Shown here: positions 25,666-40,614 of the stretch, one piece after another
How the letters are laid out: every line of letters begins with the position of its first letter
Numbering within the stretch: the first letter of the stretch is position 1
Assembly (NCBI GenBank): GCA_026874595.1
Contig: CM049321.1
Span: 18,760,979 to 18,824,978, forward strand
Length of the DNA stretch: 64,000 bases
Direction of reading: 5' to 3'
DNA from: Sipunculus nudus
Lineage: Eukaryota; Annelida; Sipuncula; Golfingiida; Sipunculidae
Program-made: the position numbers and the translations under genes
The notes under the pieces: model-generated
What the model was told of the DNA's origin: nothing
Database searches by the model: none
Seen by the model: the letters and a program-made list of their open reading frames with translations, nothing else

Positions 25666-25697
<32 letters not shown>

Positions 25698-25698
25698 T
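25657..25698. repeat. TA microsatellite, unit 4 (42 bp)
   Basis: (TA)n with a single AAA interruption in the middle. It lacks the TTT interruptions of T-type units and is the shortest tract of the array. Confidence 0.95.
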
Positions 25699-28670
25699 CC
25701 TGTATTTATATGCAATAAAAAATCAATAATCCATAAGTAGCCTCATGCTGACCCTCGTGATAAATATTAGAAATGGTAACCTGTTAATAAAGGTGACGCT
25801 TGGTTAAACAGAAGAGGTGTTAACCCTCTGTTATAGTTAATAAATGACTCTTCTACCGTACGTTGGCCATTGACCCATTTTCATGTTGAATGATTGGTCA
25901 ATATTGAGCCTAACCAGGCCGATACCAGACCATATTCTTTTAAAAAATAACTAACTTTCTCTTTATTTTGAAATGGGAGAAATCTGTTTTACCGCAGACG
26001 AAAAGTAAAGGCATTCACGAATGGTACATTTTTTAAACCAATACGCCAGCTTCTAAAATTATTGAGAAGAAAAAAAAATATTAGATGCATTTAATTGTAA
26101 GCTCCGCTTTGTTGTTACAATGAATGACAGCAGAAATGGCAAAGCCCAGAATGCTACACAAATAATGTACCTGGTGTAAAAGAAAAGTAATGCTTAATAG
26201 TAGTACCTTGGTGTAAATCACAGTTTGCTCTCTAAGAAAGATACAAGAGAACTTGCAAATACATCATGTGGAATGCACCCCTTCTCCTGTAGTATATAGA
26301 TCCAAAGGCAAGTTGTACAGCAACAAGGTGATAACAGTCAGAGATATTTGGAAATGTATGTGTTTCACTATGATACATTTGTTTGTGATATGCAGCTGAT
26401 AGGTATTTTACTCGGTTGTCGTGGTTATAAAAAAAACCGAGCCATTTATGTAAAGCTCTGGTTAATCATTTTGTCATGAACACTCATTATAGTTCATCAA
26501 AAATACAAGAATTAGTTCCTGAGTGGAACTTAATTGGCTGAGTGACTCATTGTTCAACAAGGATATCGTATTAATTCATCTAATTACTTTTGTCCAACAA
26601 CGAAAGGAGAACACTTAAGAACTATTAACGGTAATCTGGTTTAACAAGGGGCAGTAATATTGACCTTATTATTAAGTTTTCCATTAAAGATGAAAAGCTA
26701 TGGGATAAAGTTACCCTCTTATCATTTGATGTATCTTTTTATGTTATTATGATATAAGTCGGGTAGTCATGCCGTTTTGGACAGACCAATATCATTATTT
26801 TCCTGGTTACATCATATATGTTTATTTATATATGGGTCTTCGTATATACGACAAGCCTGTCATATATAACCTCTTTATGTCAATTATTTATGGTTTACTG
26901 CTTGTTCATTATAGAACAATTGGATGTTAATATAAATTTATCTCTTACAACCCTGCGATGCAAATATAAATAAAAATAAACCTGCAAAACCATAAAACGT
27001 GTGTAAAACAGGGCATATACCTTCTACAAATAACCGAAGCCTCACGAACCTCTTGTGTAAACATTCATTTAGCTTAAAAAAGAGGGTATCAGTAGTACAA
27101 TATAATTATGTTGAGTGTGGAATGCAGAAGCAATGTTTGCCTTTGCTTGATATTTTTCTATATCTGACTGATATACTCATCGAAGAAACGTGTTTTCATG
27201 CTTAACCTTTTATTGAGGGACACACATGAATTTTTACCAGGTATTAAAAATTAGAGTTCCCTTTTAACATTAAACGAAACGCTCCAAAATAATAACGATG
27301 CACGTATCGCATATCTCCCTAGAAATTTTTGAACAACACCGCCCTACTAGCGACCAATAGAATCAGTATCCCATATTAATGTTTAAAATTTATGAAACCT
27401 ATGGCTCGTTTACTGCAACATTAATTATTTCATCAGATTCATATGATTTTTCCTGTGATCTAGAATAAATATTTACATTCAAAATAGAAAAAAAATCATA
27501 AAAAATATATTTGCCATATGTCAGGGGAATATTGTTTTGAATTATTTGGTATAATGAAAAGCAAGCGTTATAATAACATTCGATCGCAAATACGAATATT
27601 ATGTCATTGACAAACTCTAATTATTGTAATAATTTAAGTTCAGGATACCTTTAATCTGTTTAAGCATTATTTCTTAAAAATGAAATTTGCCATTCCGGCA
27701 AACGGGAGATTCGTTTGGTTTCCACTGGCACTTGGGGAATGCTAACGATCTTATTGTGCCACCAACTGGTTGACTGTAGTTTCCTTTAGCCTAACTTAAT
27801 TTTTCCTTTTGCCACTTATATCTTTTGTTAAAAATGTAATTTGCTTAATAAGAAAGTAAAGCATGGAGACCGCAACAGATATCATTCGAAACATTGCACA
27901 CATATCTCATCAGAATACTCTAATACCTAGCATGATTTGGATGGGTTCAAGTACTGACAATATAAATAGCATATAGGTTCTTTTCCTGGACACAAATGTA
28001 ACACGCCTTGATAAAGCATAATAAAATAAATTGCATCTAAACCATGCTTTATAGGTCCGAAGCATGATCTGTATCTACATCTTCTACTTAAGTATGATTT
28101 GATGGAAGTCAAAAGTCACAACAGATGAATGATTCAGTCTTAAAAATGTTTAATATCAGTAGTAAACCAGAAAGACAAATTTTGAACGAAAAAGAACACA
28201 ACTAAAGCTTTTTAATGTTGGTAAGTGCAAAGTAATCAATGTACTATATCTGACTATCGGGGGTCCGCTTCCGTAGGGAAAGATATCAATTATTATTACA
28301 ATATTTTACTTAAAAAATAACTGTATCAATGGACAAAATAGACAAATATGTAACCGTTTGAAATCTATCATTACTACAAAAATTTACAAAATTGTAATCA
28401 ATTACGATTAAAAAAAAAAATCGTTTGTAATTAATCAAGATTACGGAAAACGATTTCCCAATGACTGGATGTAATCTTTCGAGCTTGCGCGGAGAAGAAA
28501 GCGTTTTACAATTCGACTCCCCAGGTCCCACTATAATTACACGAAACAATTCATTGGGACTATTATCTGACCATTAATCGCAAATATTCTTTCCAGGAAT
28601 AGTAATAATTATACATACAAATATGTATGATACGATACCTTCCTGACCGTTTCGTGACAATGATACCACT

Positions 28671-28676
28671 GTATCA
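28671..28676. other. 430-bp microhomology deletion junction in unit 4
   Basis: The single GTATCA here corresponds to two copies in full units (5657-5662 and 6087-6092 in unit 1), exactly 430 bp apart. The sequence between them, which includes a 91-codon minus-strand open frame of unknown meaning, is gone. One repeat copy is kept, the signature of microhomology-mediated or slippage deletion. Confidence 0.93.
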
Positions 28677-29244
28677 ATTTTTCAGGTCTGTTTTCTATGG
28701 CCCCATCACGGCAGATAAACATCAACTTATTACAATTCCGTCTGTAAACGGAACATGCATGTCCGTTAGCGAAATGTTATTGATGTAGGTTGCCCACAGT
28801 CTCTAACATATCATACATCTGGAATCGTCCCTGCGCTGAACATTTCATAGGCATCTTTGGAGATTCATGCTAGACAGACAATCTCTCGGATATCAACATC
28901 AGGCGCCTTGCCCCAGAAATTTCTATCTTTGCTTTCCTCTTTCCAGCTTATACATCGATGCTGATGACACGCTTTCTGACCGTCCTTAGACCATCGTTCG
29001 ATCGCATGAATACAACAAACTGAACACGCCTCCAGAGACAAACGTATGAAAAATGTATGATGTATGTATCTGTTCTCCCTTTTCTATGATATGAAACCCA
29101 TGTTTATACCCTGTAACAGGAATTCCTTGTCCTCGTCCCCTTCTAGCTCAGTAGCCCATAACTCGGGTGTTTTGAAAGAGAATTACTAAAGTGTGGGCTA
29201 TCAAGTCGGCTTTTATCTTGGCAAAGACAGCTGGTTGGTAATCC

Positions 29245-30309
29245 CTATGCCGAGGGGTCCTCTGACCCCTGTGGGTGAAGTGACCTAGGTTGGGGTTTTC
29301 CACACCCTTTGACTGAGCATATGTGGGCATATTTACAATTAGAATTAAACCTGCATGATCCCTTATTAAAGGAGATACAAATCTCCCTCCCTGATAGATC
29401 AACTTGTCTCTTATACTGACCCGACTCTATGCAATTTATTGTTTGTCCTGATTCTTAAAGCCCATGTTAATTACTGGTGCTTTAGGTTGTAACCAAAATT
29501 TACTTAAGGTTGGAATTTGTAAACCCCATTGACACTGCAATTTTGCCTGCTCTTTTCGATATAAATCATCGAACATGACCACATCGGCCCATCTGTACTG
29601 CTGAGCTAAATCAGTAACTTGGATAAGGTAGGCCAAATATTCTGGAATATTAGCGAGACCCACCTTACCCTGTCTCATTAAGGTATCAAGAATTCTGAGA
29701 GCCGATCAAAACCATAGCTCTTTTGAGATCGACTAAAGTTAAGGTTCCTTTTTTTTTAATTTAAAATATAAATCCACCCCCCCCCCCCGCTACCTGGGAG
29801 ACTAGCTCCTCAACATCAATGTTATGCATACTACCTATCACAGGTCTAGCAAAGTCAATGATCTTTAGATAAGGAATGTCCGTTACGGGTCTCAAATACA
29901 TCGATGTTGAATCACACTGCAGTACCGTAGTTAGGGTTCCCCTACCCTGTGTTGCTTGGCCTTGGTGTACCAGGGGCGGTTGATCTAGCCTTTCTTGGGC
30001 CTGGAGAAGCGCCATGTTATGCCATGCTCGGGCTTCATCATCTTGTCTACGAGGATGTGGTACAGTTGTTGTTGACTCGTCCCACAGGGAGCCAAGGATT
30101 TCATCAACCGTTGACTGCAGAATGCCGATTTCTTGTGTCGTTTTATTTTGAGCCGTCATACAGACGGACGGACGACAGCTGGGCTGCTCTACGCCGCCAT
30201 TTTGGATGCCTCCTCTCGTACAGTTTAGAGGTTTTACGGCAAGTCGTAAAGCCAGTGATTGTGCTAATGGTAAAACCGGTATCGTTTTTAACACGTCCTC
30301 ATCCAGCAT
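29245..30309 (-). pseudogene. Retroelement gag-like relic, unit 4 copy
   Basis: Same relic, with 12 C (29777-29788). This puts the first frame into a stop immediately after the Gly run, at 29761 (182 residues). An Arg-to-Pro change lies near residue 27. Two substitutions are seen between tract and segment 2 (gactaaagttaagg near 29731). Segment 2 (29678-29436) and the zinc-finger segment are as in other units. The 430-bp deletion of this unit lies to the left and does not touch the relic. Confidence 0.7.
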
Positions 30310-32888
30310 CTGGAATTATTCTATCGACGTGAATCCGTGATGTGCTAAAACTGTGAGAGTTTCTTGTGTCAAATTGTTCTTAATGCCCATTGCTGGACAG
30401 CAAAATCAAATGGTGTGTCCACCACCGCCTGTTTCTCCTACCCAGAGTCCTCTGTTGAGCCCATTAGGAATTAAAGTGTACCTCGCCGCTGCAAACGCAG
30501 GTCGATTTTGTTGACTTGTCAGCGTATCAAACGTATCGCTGTAGGTACAATGCGAACTTCCAATGATTCAGTATAGCTTATGGGCACCACAAACAAGCCC
30601 AGCGTAATTATGTCTATTGAGGATTTGAGTAGGCCTACATACCTCGCCATTGCGTTACTATAACGTTGCAAAGAGTCGACTGTGTTGACATATAACTATA
30701 AGACAGTTGTAAAAGGTATAAAAACGCCAGTGTTTGTTATGTCGTTAATGTGTGGCTTTTTACCTTGTGGGCACAACAACAAGACGCCTGTATCTCCTTG
30801 GAGTAAAGAGTTCGCTAGCCGCGAAAGCCAAGAAAAAATGCGTGTCCTTTGTGGTCTTTTAAACGTTAAGTAGCCCTTAACAACCAAGCAGGGTTGGCCT
30901 AACGCCGGTTGGCTGTGGCCACACGTGACCACAGCCGAGCGACCTCATTAGCTGCTCCTAAAATTCAAGTCACTTTTGTGGACTGCTCACTTTAAAATAT
31001 AACGGCCCAGCAATCAAATGACAATAAAATTGTATATATTCTTACCTGCGATCTTTGGATGACCCCTTACGGACACTCCGTATTTTAACATTATAAATAG
31101 AATAATTACTGGCATTTCGAACTATAACTCTCCGACAGGACTCTTTCTAAGCCAGCTGGATCATAAAACGCAGAAACATTAAAATAATATATTATCTTAA
31201 AATATAAGCCAAACTAAACCATCTTTGAATGACACATTAATTATATGATACAATTACAGTTCCAATTAGTTTAGATAATCATTAATTTCAGTTGAGCATA
31301 ATTGATATAATTTGTTGTAGAATACAAATTTTACTAATGGTCTGAATAATAACAGCAGAGGCAAAATGTAGGGAAGTTATTTATTTAATTATATGATTAA
31401 ATAGATGATATTTGACTTGAAATGTTATGACAATTCCATGTGTACTTAGTGTCAAAGCAATGTCATCGTGTGGGTAAAAGTTTATTTAGACTTCTATGAT
31501 TCGGAGTTTATTGATGGAGCTTACAATAACAAACATGTTTGGGTTTCGGTGTACACAAGGCCTTGTAAAGCAAATGGGTATAACATCTGGTATTATTTTG
31601 CTACCTTCTCCAAAATGAATATGAACCACGCTAATGACATTGTTCCCTGTGGATCTGGTTAATATCATATGAAAAGATAGTTGACGGGAAACCACACTTA
31701 AATAACCACTTATTAATTTTGTGTCAAAATTGTTTGACAACGGAACGGTGTCTTTTCAAGGGTTCGTTACGGATGCTTTGGCTGTTTCCTGGGTTATCAT
31801 TGCAAGAGAAATCAACATGCGCAACTGTTATATAACTTAATAAGATACTGACAACAACAAAAATATTTGTAAACAATTTATTTGGAATGAAAAATTAAGG
31901 ACAAGAGTTAAACTGAATAATAAATTTAATTTAATTGGAGGAAAATGTTTCCTTGACATTTGATTACAAAATAGGGAAGTGATAACGGTATAGAGAACAA
32001 TGGACTTAGATACACACCTAATTTTTTTTTTCTCCATGAAAAGTGATTTGTTTTATCATTTGCAAATTACAGGGCACTTCATCCATAAACTTAACTTCCT
32101 TGATGGCGTATTAACTATACATTTGTACAAATTATAATGATGGCGCAATAAGAGAATTATATTTTAATGATGCCGTATTCTTAAATGCGATTTAGCTAAA
32201 TGTAGGCAAAGTGCTGTCTCTTTGACAACCATATGGACATAGGTATGTTTGCTTAGCCTAAAAGAAAAAAAGGACAGAAATAAACCAGTGATATACCTTA
32301 ATCGATGGTCAACCATTAACCACGAGTGAGACCGAGCCAAAATTCACTGTTGCATTTCCTGAACACAAAGGCATTTTACTATTTCTTCGTTGACAGTTGT
32401 GGCCTAAGACATGCCCATAACCTTACATAACCATACCTTTGTTTAAAACCAATCACATTTATCGAAAATATCTTTAGACAGATTATCCCCCAGACTGATC
32501 ATGCGTACTTTATCCGTGCTGCGAGCATGCTGTGCATTTTAAATTACGCAAGCAAAGCATTTTTATTCAATGCATTAAAATCCAGAATGGTTGTGTCTCT
32601 ACTTATCTGTATTTTAATTGTTCAATGAATTTCACGTTATCGTATACTGATTAAATTTGGTACGCGAACCCTAACGTATAATGCATTTCGTGTTAATTGC
32701 GTCATTGCAAAAAATGTGATTTTGCTTAAATGCGCTACTGCCTACCATTTTTTTCTGGCAAACAAAGCCATTCAGAACGACGTTTTATTCAATGCTGTTT
32801 TCTTTTATTCCTTTTAAGCGGAACACTTGTGGCCCGGGCTTTGTAACGGATAATACTCCACTCATTTTTCGTAATAAGTGACCAGAGC

Positions 32889-32944
<56 letters not shown>

Positions 32945-35900
32945 CTGTATTTATATGCAATAAAAAATCAATAATCCATAAGTAGCCTCATGCTGACCCT
33001 CGTGATAAATATTAGAAATGGTAACCTGTTAATAAAGGTGACGCTTGGTTAAACAGAAGAGGTGTTAACCCTCTGTTATAGTTAATAAATGACTCTTCTA
33101 CCGTACGTTGGCCATTGACCCATTTTCATGTTGAATGATTGGTCAATATTGAGCCTAACCAGGCCGATACCAGACCATATTCTTTTAAAAAATAACTAAC
33201 TTTCTCTTTATTTTGAAATGGGAGAAATCTGTTTTACCGCAGACGAAAAGTAAAGGCATTCACGAATGGTACATTTTTTAAACCAATACGCCAGCTTCTA
33301 AAATTATTTAGAAAAAAAAATATTAGATGCATTTAATTGTAAGCTCCGCTTTGTTGTTACAATGAATGACAGCAGAAATGGCAAAGCCCAGAATGCTACA
33401 CAAATAATGTACCTGGTGTAAAAGAAAAGTAATGCTTAATAGTAGTACCTTGGTGTAAATCACAGTTTGCTCTCTAAGAAAGATACAAGAGAACCTGCAA
33501 ATACATCATGTGGAATGCACCCCTTCTCCTGTTGTATATAGATCCAAAGGCAAGTTGTACAGCAACAAGGTGATAACAGTCAGAGATATTTGGAAATGTA
33601 TGTGTTTCACTATGATACATTTGTTTGTGATATGCAGCTGATAGGTATTTTACTCGGTTGTCGTGGTTATAAAAAAAACCGAGCCATTTATGTAAAGCTC
33701 TGGTTAATCATTTTGTCATGAACACTCATCATAGTTCATCAAAAATACAAGAATTAGTTCCTGAGTGGAACTTAAGTGGCTGAGTGACTCATTGTTCAAC
33801 AAGGATATCCTATTAATTCATCTAATTACTTTTGTCCAACAACGAAAGGAGAACACTTAAGAACTATTAACGGTAATCTGGTTTAACAACGGGCAGTAAT
33901 ATTGACCTTATTATTAATTTTTCCATTAAAGATGAAAAGCTATGGGATAAAGTTACCCTCTTATCATTTGATGTATCTTTTTATGTTATTATGATATAAG
34001 TCGGGTAGTCATGCCGTTTTGGACAGACCAATATCATTATTTTCCTGGTTACATCATATATGTTTATTTATATATGGGTCTTCGTATATACGACAAGCCT
34101 GTCATATATAACCTCTTTATGTCAATTATTTATGCTTTACTGCTTGTTCATTATCGAACAATTGGATGTTAATATAAATTTATCTCTTACAACCCTGCGA
34201 TGCAAATATAAATAAAAATAAACCTGCAAAACCATAAAACGTGTGTAAAACAGGGCATATACCTTCTACAAATAACCGAAGCCTCACGAACCTCTTGTGT
34301 AAACATTCATTTAGCTTAAAAAAGAGGGTATCAGTAGTACAATATAATTATGTTGAGTGTGGAATGCAGAAGCAATGTTTGCCTTTGCTTGATATTTTTC
34401 TATATCTGACTGATATACTCATCGAAGTAACGTGTTTTCATGCTTAACCTTTTATTGAGGGACACACATGAATTTTTACCAGGTATTAAAAATTAGAGTT
34501 CCCTTTTAACATTAAACGAAACGCTCCAAAATAATAACGATGCACGTATCGCATATCTCCCTAGAAATTTTTGAACAACACCGCCCTACTAGCGACCAAT
34601 AGAATCAGTATCCCATATTAATGTTTAAAATTTATGAAACCTATGGCTCGTTTACTGCAACATTAATTATTTCATCAGATTCATATGATTTTTCCTGTGA
34701 TATAGAATGAATATTTACATTCAAAATAGAAAAAAAATCATAAAAAATATATTTGCCATATGTCAGGGGAATATTGTTTTGAATTATTTGGTATAATGAA
34801 AAGCAAGCGTTATAATAACATTCGATCGCAAATACGAATATTATGTCATTGACAAACTCTAATTATTGTAATAATTTAAGTTCAGGATACCTTTAATCTG
34901 TTTAAGCATTATTTCTTAAAAATGAAATTTGCCATTCCGGCAAACGGGAGATTCGTTTGGTTTCCACTGGCACTTGGGGAATGCTAACGATCTTATTGTG
35001 CCACCAACTGGTTGACTGTAGTTTCCTTTAGCCTAACTTAATTTTTCCTTTTGCCACTTATATCTTTTGTTAAAAATGTAATTTGCTTAATAAGAAAGTA
35101 AAGCATGGAGACCGCAACAGATATCATTCGAAACATTGCACACATATCTCATCAGAATACTCTAATACCTAGCATGATTTGGATGGGTTCAAGTACTGAC
35201 AATATAAATAGCATATAGGTTCTTTTCCTGGACACAAATGTAACACGCCTTGATAAAGCATAATAAAATAAATTGCATCTAAACCATGCTTTATAGGTCC
35301 GAAGCATGATCAGTATCTACATCTTCTACTTAAGTATGATTTGATGGAAGTCAAAAGTCACAACAGATGAATGATTCAGTCTTAAAAATGTTTAATATCA
35401 GTAGTAAACCAGAAAGACAAATTTTGAACGAAAAAGAACACAACTAAAGCTTTTTAATGTTGGTAAGTGCAAAGTAATCAATGTACTATATCTGACTATC
35501 GGGGGTTCGCTTCCGTAGGGAAAGATATCAATTATCATTACAATATTTTACTTAAAAAATAACTGTATCAATGGACAAAATAGACAAATATGTAACCGTT
35601 TGAAATCTATCATTACTACAAAAATTTACAAAATTGTAATCAATTACGATTACAAAAAAAAATCGTTTGTAATTAATCAAGATTACGGAAAACGATTTCC
35701 CAATGACTGGATGCAATCTTTCGTGCTTGCGCGGAGAAGAAAGCGTTTTACAATTCGACTCCCCAGGTCCCACTATAATTACACGAAACAATTCATTGGG
35801 ACTATTATCTGACCATTAATCGCAAATATTCTTTCCAGGAATAGTAATAATTATACATACAAATATGTATGATACGATACCTTCCTGACCGTTTCGTGAC

Positions 35901-37935
35901 AATGCTACCACTGTATCATTGTCACATCCTCAAAAAAAATGGATATTCCAGATTCGTATAACGAGACCAAACTGGCTGAAGCTCTCACATACACACAAAA
36001 ATGAGAAAGACGAGTGTAAAAAAATAAGTATGTATTCAAGGAAATCTTACAATTATCTAGGGAGTCGTTTTACTCTCAAGGCAGAATAACAATATCCCAT
36101 GAATCCGTATTAATGCAATACACAAACAGAGTCCACACACTGCACAGTTAAAAGAAGTTCGCACGGTCCCTAGCCTACTGGTCACATGACCGTCACGCAA
36201 GAGGTCACTCTGTTTAACACCGTACACGCACAGGCGCCCCTCGTCGTAAAACCGGGTCTCCGTTCTCGAAGTAACACAGGTAAAAGAATCCGTTGTCGAA
36301 TATTTTAAGCCCACGACAATATACAGTCCCAACGGGTCAGCGTATCAATTTTTCAGGTCTGTTTTCTATGGCCCCATCACGGCAGATAAACATCAACTTA
36401 TTACAATTCCGTCTGTAAACGGAACATGCATGTCCGTTAGCGAAATGTTATTGATGTAGGTTGCCCACAGCCTCTAACATATCATACATCTGGAATCGTC
36501 CCTGCGCTGAACATTTCATAGGCATCTTTGGAGATTCATGCTAGACAAACAATCTCTCGGATATCAACATCAGGCGCCTTGCCCCAGAAATTTCTATCTT
36601 TGCTTTCCTCTTTCCAGCTTATACATCGATGCTGATGACACGCTTTCTGACCGTCCTTAGACCATCGTTCGATCGCATGAATACAACAAACTGAACACGC
36701 CTCCAGAGACAAACGTATGAAAAATGTATGATGTATGTATCTGTTCTCCCTTTTCTATGATATGAAACCCATGTTTATACCCTGTAACAGGAATTCCTTG
36801 TCCTCGTCCCCTTCTAGCTCAGTAGCCCATAACTCGGGTGTTTTGAAAGAGAATTACTAAAGTGTGGGCTATCAAGTCGGCTTTTATCTTGGCAAAGACA
36901 GCTGGTTGGTAATCCCTATGCCGAGGGGTCCTCTGACCCCTGTGGGTGAAGTGACCTAGGTTGGGGTTTTCGACACCCTTTGACTGAGCATATGTGGGCA
37001 TATTTACAATTAGAATTAAACCTGCATGATCCCTTATTAAAGGAGATACAAATCTCCCTCCCTGATAGATCAACTTGTCTCTTATACTGACCCGACTCTA
37101 TGCAATTTATTGTTTGTCCTGATTCTTAAAGCCCATGTTAATTACTGGTGCTTTAGGTTGTAACCAAAATTTACTTAAGGTTGGAATTTGTAAACCCCAT
37201 TGACACTGCAATTTTGCCTGCTCTTTTCGATATAAATCATCGAACATGACCACATCGGCCCATCTGTACTGCTGAGCTAAATCAGTAACTTGGATAAGGT
37301 AGGCCAAATATTCTGGAATATTAGCGAGACCCACCTTACCCTGTCTCATTAAGGTATCAAGAATTCTGAGAGCCGATCAAAACCATAGCTCTTTTGAGAT
37401 CGACTCAAGTTTAGGTTCCTTTTTTTTAATTTAAAATATAAATCCACCCCCCCCCCCCCCCCGCTACCTGGGAGACTAGCTCCTCAACATCAATGTTATG
37501 CATACTACCTATCACAGGTCTAGCAAAGTCAATGATCTTTAGATAAGGAATGTCCGTTACGGGTCTCAAATACATCGATGTTGAATCACACTGCAGTACC
37601 GTAGTTAGGGTTCCCCTACCCTGTGTTGCTTGGCCTTGGTGTACCAGGGGCGGTTGATCTAGCCTTTCTTGGGCCTGGAGAAGCGCCATGTTATGCCATG
37701 CTCGGGCTTCATCATCTTGTCTACGAGGATGTGGTACAGTTGTTGTTGACTCGTCCCACAGGGAGCCAAGGATTTCATCAACCGTTGACTGCAGAATGCC
37801 GATTTCTTGTGTCGTTTTATTTTGAGCCGTCATACAGACGGACGGACGACAGCTGGGCTGCTCTACGCCGCCATTTTGGATGCCTCCTCTCGTACAGTTT
37901 AGACGTTTTACGGCAAGTCGTAAAGCCAGTGATTG
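30262..37935. repeat. Tandem macrosatellite unit 5 (7674 bp)
   Basis: Fifth full copy. It is A type in the first half (32378 is A) but carries C at 36164 in the second half; it is the only copy here with that combination. It shares a 2-bp deletion near 31654 (gtggatctgg instead of gtggactctgg) with unit 6, and a T-to-G change near 31914 with unit 4, which is mosaic sharing with both neighbours. No gene is seen outside the gag relic. Confidence 0.97.
32892..32943. repeat. TA microsatellite, unit 5 (52 bp)
   Basis: Uninterrupted (TA)n, the A-type architecture. Confidence 0.95.
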
Positions 37936-37983
37936 TGCTAATGGTAAAACCGGTATCGTTTTTAACACGTCCTCATCCAGCAT
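36916..37983 (-). pseudogene. Retroelement gag-like relic, unit 5 copy
   Basis: Same relic, with 16 C (37447-37462), so the first frame ends at 37426 after 185 residues, as in unit 2. In the zinc-finger segment a C-to-G change near 36972 replaces the Gly after the fifth Cys with Arg; the C-x7-C-x5-C-x3-H residues themselves are unchanged. Segment 2 is 37349-37107. Confidence 0.7.
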
Positions 37984-40562
37984 CTGGAATTATTCTATCG
38001 ACGTGAATCCGTGATGTGCTAAAACTGTGAGAGTTTCTTGTGTCAAATTGTTCTTAATGCCCATTGCTGGACAGCAAAATCAAATGGTGTGTCCACCACC
38101 GCCTGTTTCTCCTACCCAGAGTCCTCTGTTGAGCCCATTAGGAATTAAAGTGTACCTCGCCGCTGCAAACGCAGGTCGATTTTGTTGACTTGTCAGCGTA
38201 TCAAACGTATCGCTGTAGGTACAATGCGAACTTCCAATGATTCAGTATAGCTTATGGGCACCACAAACAAGCCCAGCGTAATTATGTCTATTGAGGATTT
38301 GAGTAGGCCTACATACCTCGCCATTGCGTTACTATAACGTTGCAAAGAGTCGACTGTGTTGACATATAACTATAAGACAGTTGTAAAAGGTATAAAAACG
38401 CCAGTGTTTGTTATGTCGTTAATGTGTGGCTTTTTACCTTGTGGGCACAACAACAAGACGCCTGTATCTCCTTGGAGTAAAGAGTTCGCTAGCCGCGAAA
38501 GCCAAGAAAAAATGCGTGTCCTTTGTGGTCTTTTAAACGTTAAGTAGCCCTTAACAACCAAGCAGGGTTGGCCTAACGCCGGTTGGCTGTGGCCACACGT
38601 GACCACAGCCGAGCGACCTCATTAGCTGCTCCTAAAATTCAAGTCACTTTTGTGGACTGCTCACTTTAAAATATAACGGCCCAGCAATCAAATGACAATA
38701 AAATTGTATATATTCTTACCTGCGATCTTTGGATGACCCCTTACGGACACTCCGTATTTTAACATTATAAATAGAATAATTACTGGCATTTCGAACTATA
38801 ACTCTCCGACAGGACTCTTTCTAAGCCAGCTGGATCATAAAACGCAGAAACATTAAAATAATATATTATCTTAAAATATAAGCCAAACTAAACCATCTTT
38901 GAATGACACATTAATTATATGATACAATTACAGTTCCAATTAGTTTAGATAATCATTAATTTCAGTTGAGCATAATTGATATAATTTGTTGTAGAATACA
39001 AATTTTACTAATGGTCTGAATAATAACAGCAGAGGCAAAATGTAGGGAAGTTATTTATTTAATTATATGATTAAATAGATGATATTTGACTTGAAATGTT
39101 ATGACAATTCCATGTGTACTTAGTGTCAAAGCAATGTCATCGTGTGGGTAAAAGTTTATTTAGACTTCTATGATTCGGAGTTTATTGATGGAGCTTACAA
39201 TAACAAACATGTTTGGGTTTCGGTGTACACAAGGCCTTGTAAAGCAAATGGGTATAACATCTGGTATTATTTTGCTACCTTCTCCAAAATGAATATGAAC
39301 CACGCTAATGACATTGTTCCCTGTGGATCTGGTTAATATCATATGAAAAGATAGTTGACGGGAAACCACACTTAAATAACCACTTATTAATTTTGTGTCA
39401 AAATTGTTTGACAACGGAACGGTGTCTTTTCAAGGGTTCGTTACGGATGCTTTGGCTGTTTCCTGGGTTATCATTGCAAGAGAAATCAACATGCGCAACT
39501 GTTATATAACTTAATAAGATACTGACAACAACAAAAATATTTGTAAACAATTTATTTGGAATGAAAAATTAAGGATAAGAGTTAAACTTAATAATAAATT
39601 TAATTTAATTGGAGGAAAATGTTTCCTTGACATTTGATTACAAAATAGGGAAGTGATAACGGTATAGAGAACAATGGACTTAGATACACACCTAATTTTT
39701 TTTTTCTCCATGAAAAGTGATTTGTTTTATCATTTGCAAATTACAGGGCACTTCATCCATAAACTTAACTTCCTTGATGGCGTATTAACTATACATTTGT
39801 ACAAATTATAATGATGGCGCAATAAGAGAATTATATTTTAAAGATGCCGTATTCTTAAATGCGATTTAGCTAAATGTAGGCAAAGTGCTGTCTCTTTGAC
39901 AACCATATGGACATAGGTATGTTTGCTTAGCCTTAAAGAAAAAAAGGACAGAAATAAACCAGTGATATACCTTAATCGATGGTCAACCATTAACCACGAG
40001 TGAGACCGAGCCAAAATTCACTGTTGCATTTCCTGAACACAAAGGCATTTTACTATTTCTTCGTTGACAGTTGTGGCCTAAGACATGCCCATAACCTTAC
40101 ATAACCATACCTTTGTTTGAAACCAATCACATTTATCGAAAATATCTTTAGACAGATTATCCCCCAGACTGATCATGCGTACTTTATCCGTGCTGCGAGC
40201 ATGCTGTGCATTTTAAATTACGCAAGCAAAGCATTTTTATTCAATGCATTAAAATCCAGAATGGTTGTGTCTCTACTTATCTGTATTTTAATTGTTCAAT
40301 GAATTTCACGTTATCGTATACTGATTAAATTTGGTACGCGAACCCTAACGTATAATGCATTTCGTGTTAATTGCGTCATTGCAAAAAATGTGATTTTGCT
40401 TAAATGCGCTACTGCCTACCATTTTTTTCTGGCAAACAAAGCCATTCAGAACGACGTTTTATTCAATGCTGTTTTCTTTTATTCCTTTTAAGCGGAACAC
40501 TTGTGGCCCGGGCTTTGTAACGGATAATACTCCACTCATTTTTCGTAATACGTGACCAGAGC

Positions 40563-40614
<52 letters not shown>

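Larger units (their letters stand above)
23027..30261. repeat. Tandem macrosatellite unit 4, with internal deletion (7235 bp)
   Basis: Fourth full copy, about 430 bp shorter than its neighbours because of one internal deletion whose junction is at 28671-28676. It is A type in the first half (25143 is A). It shares several changes with unit 8 only: gatttgga near 24265, agtattttt near 25321, atatcgtat near 26566, ttaagttttcc near 26672 and attatagaac near 26909. Its TA tract is the shortest (42 bp). No gene is seen outside the gag relic. Confidence 0.97.
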
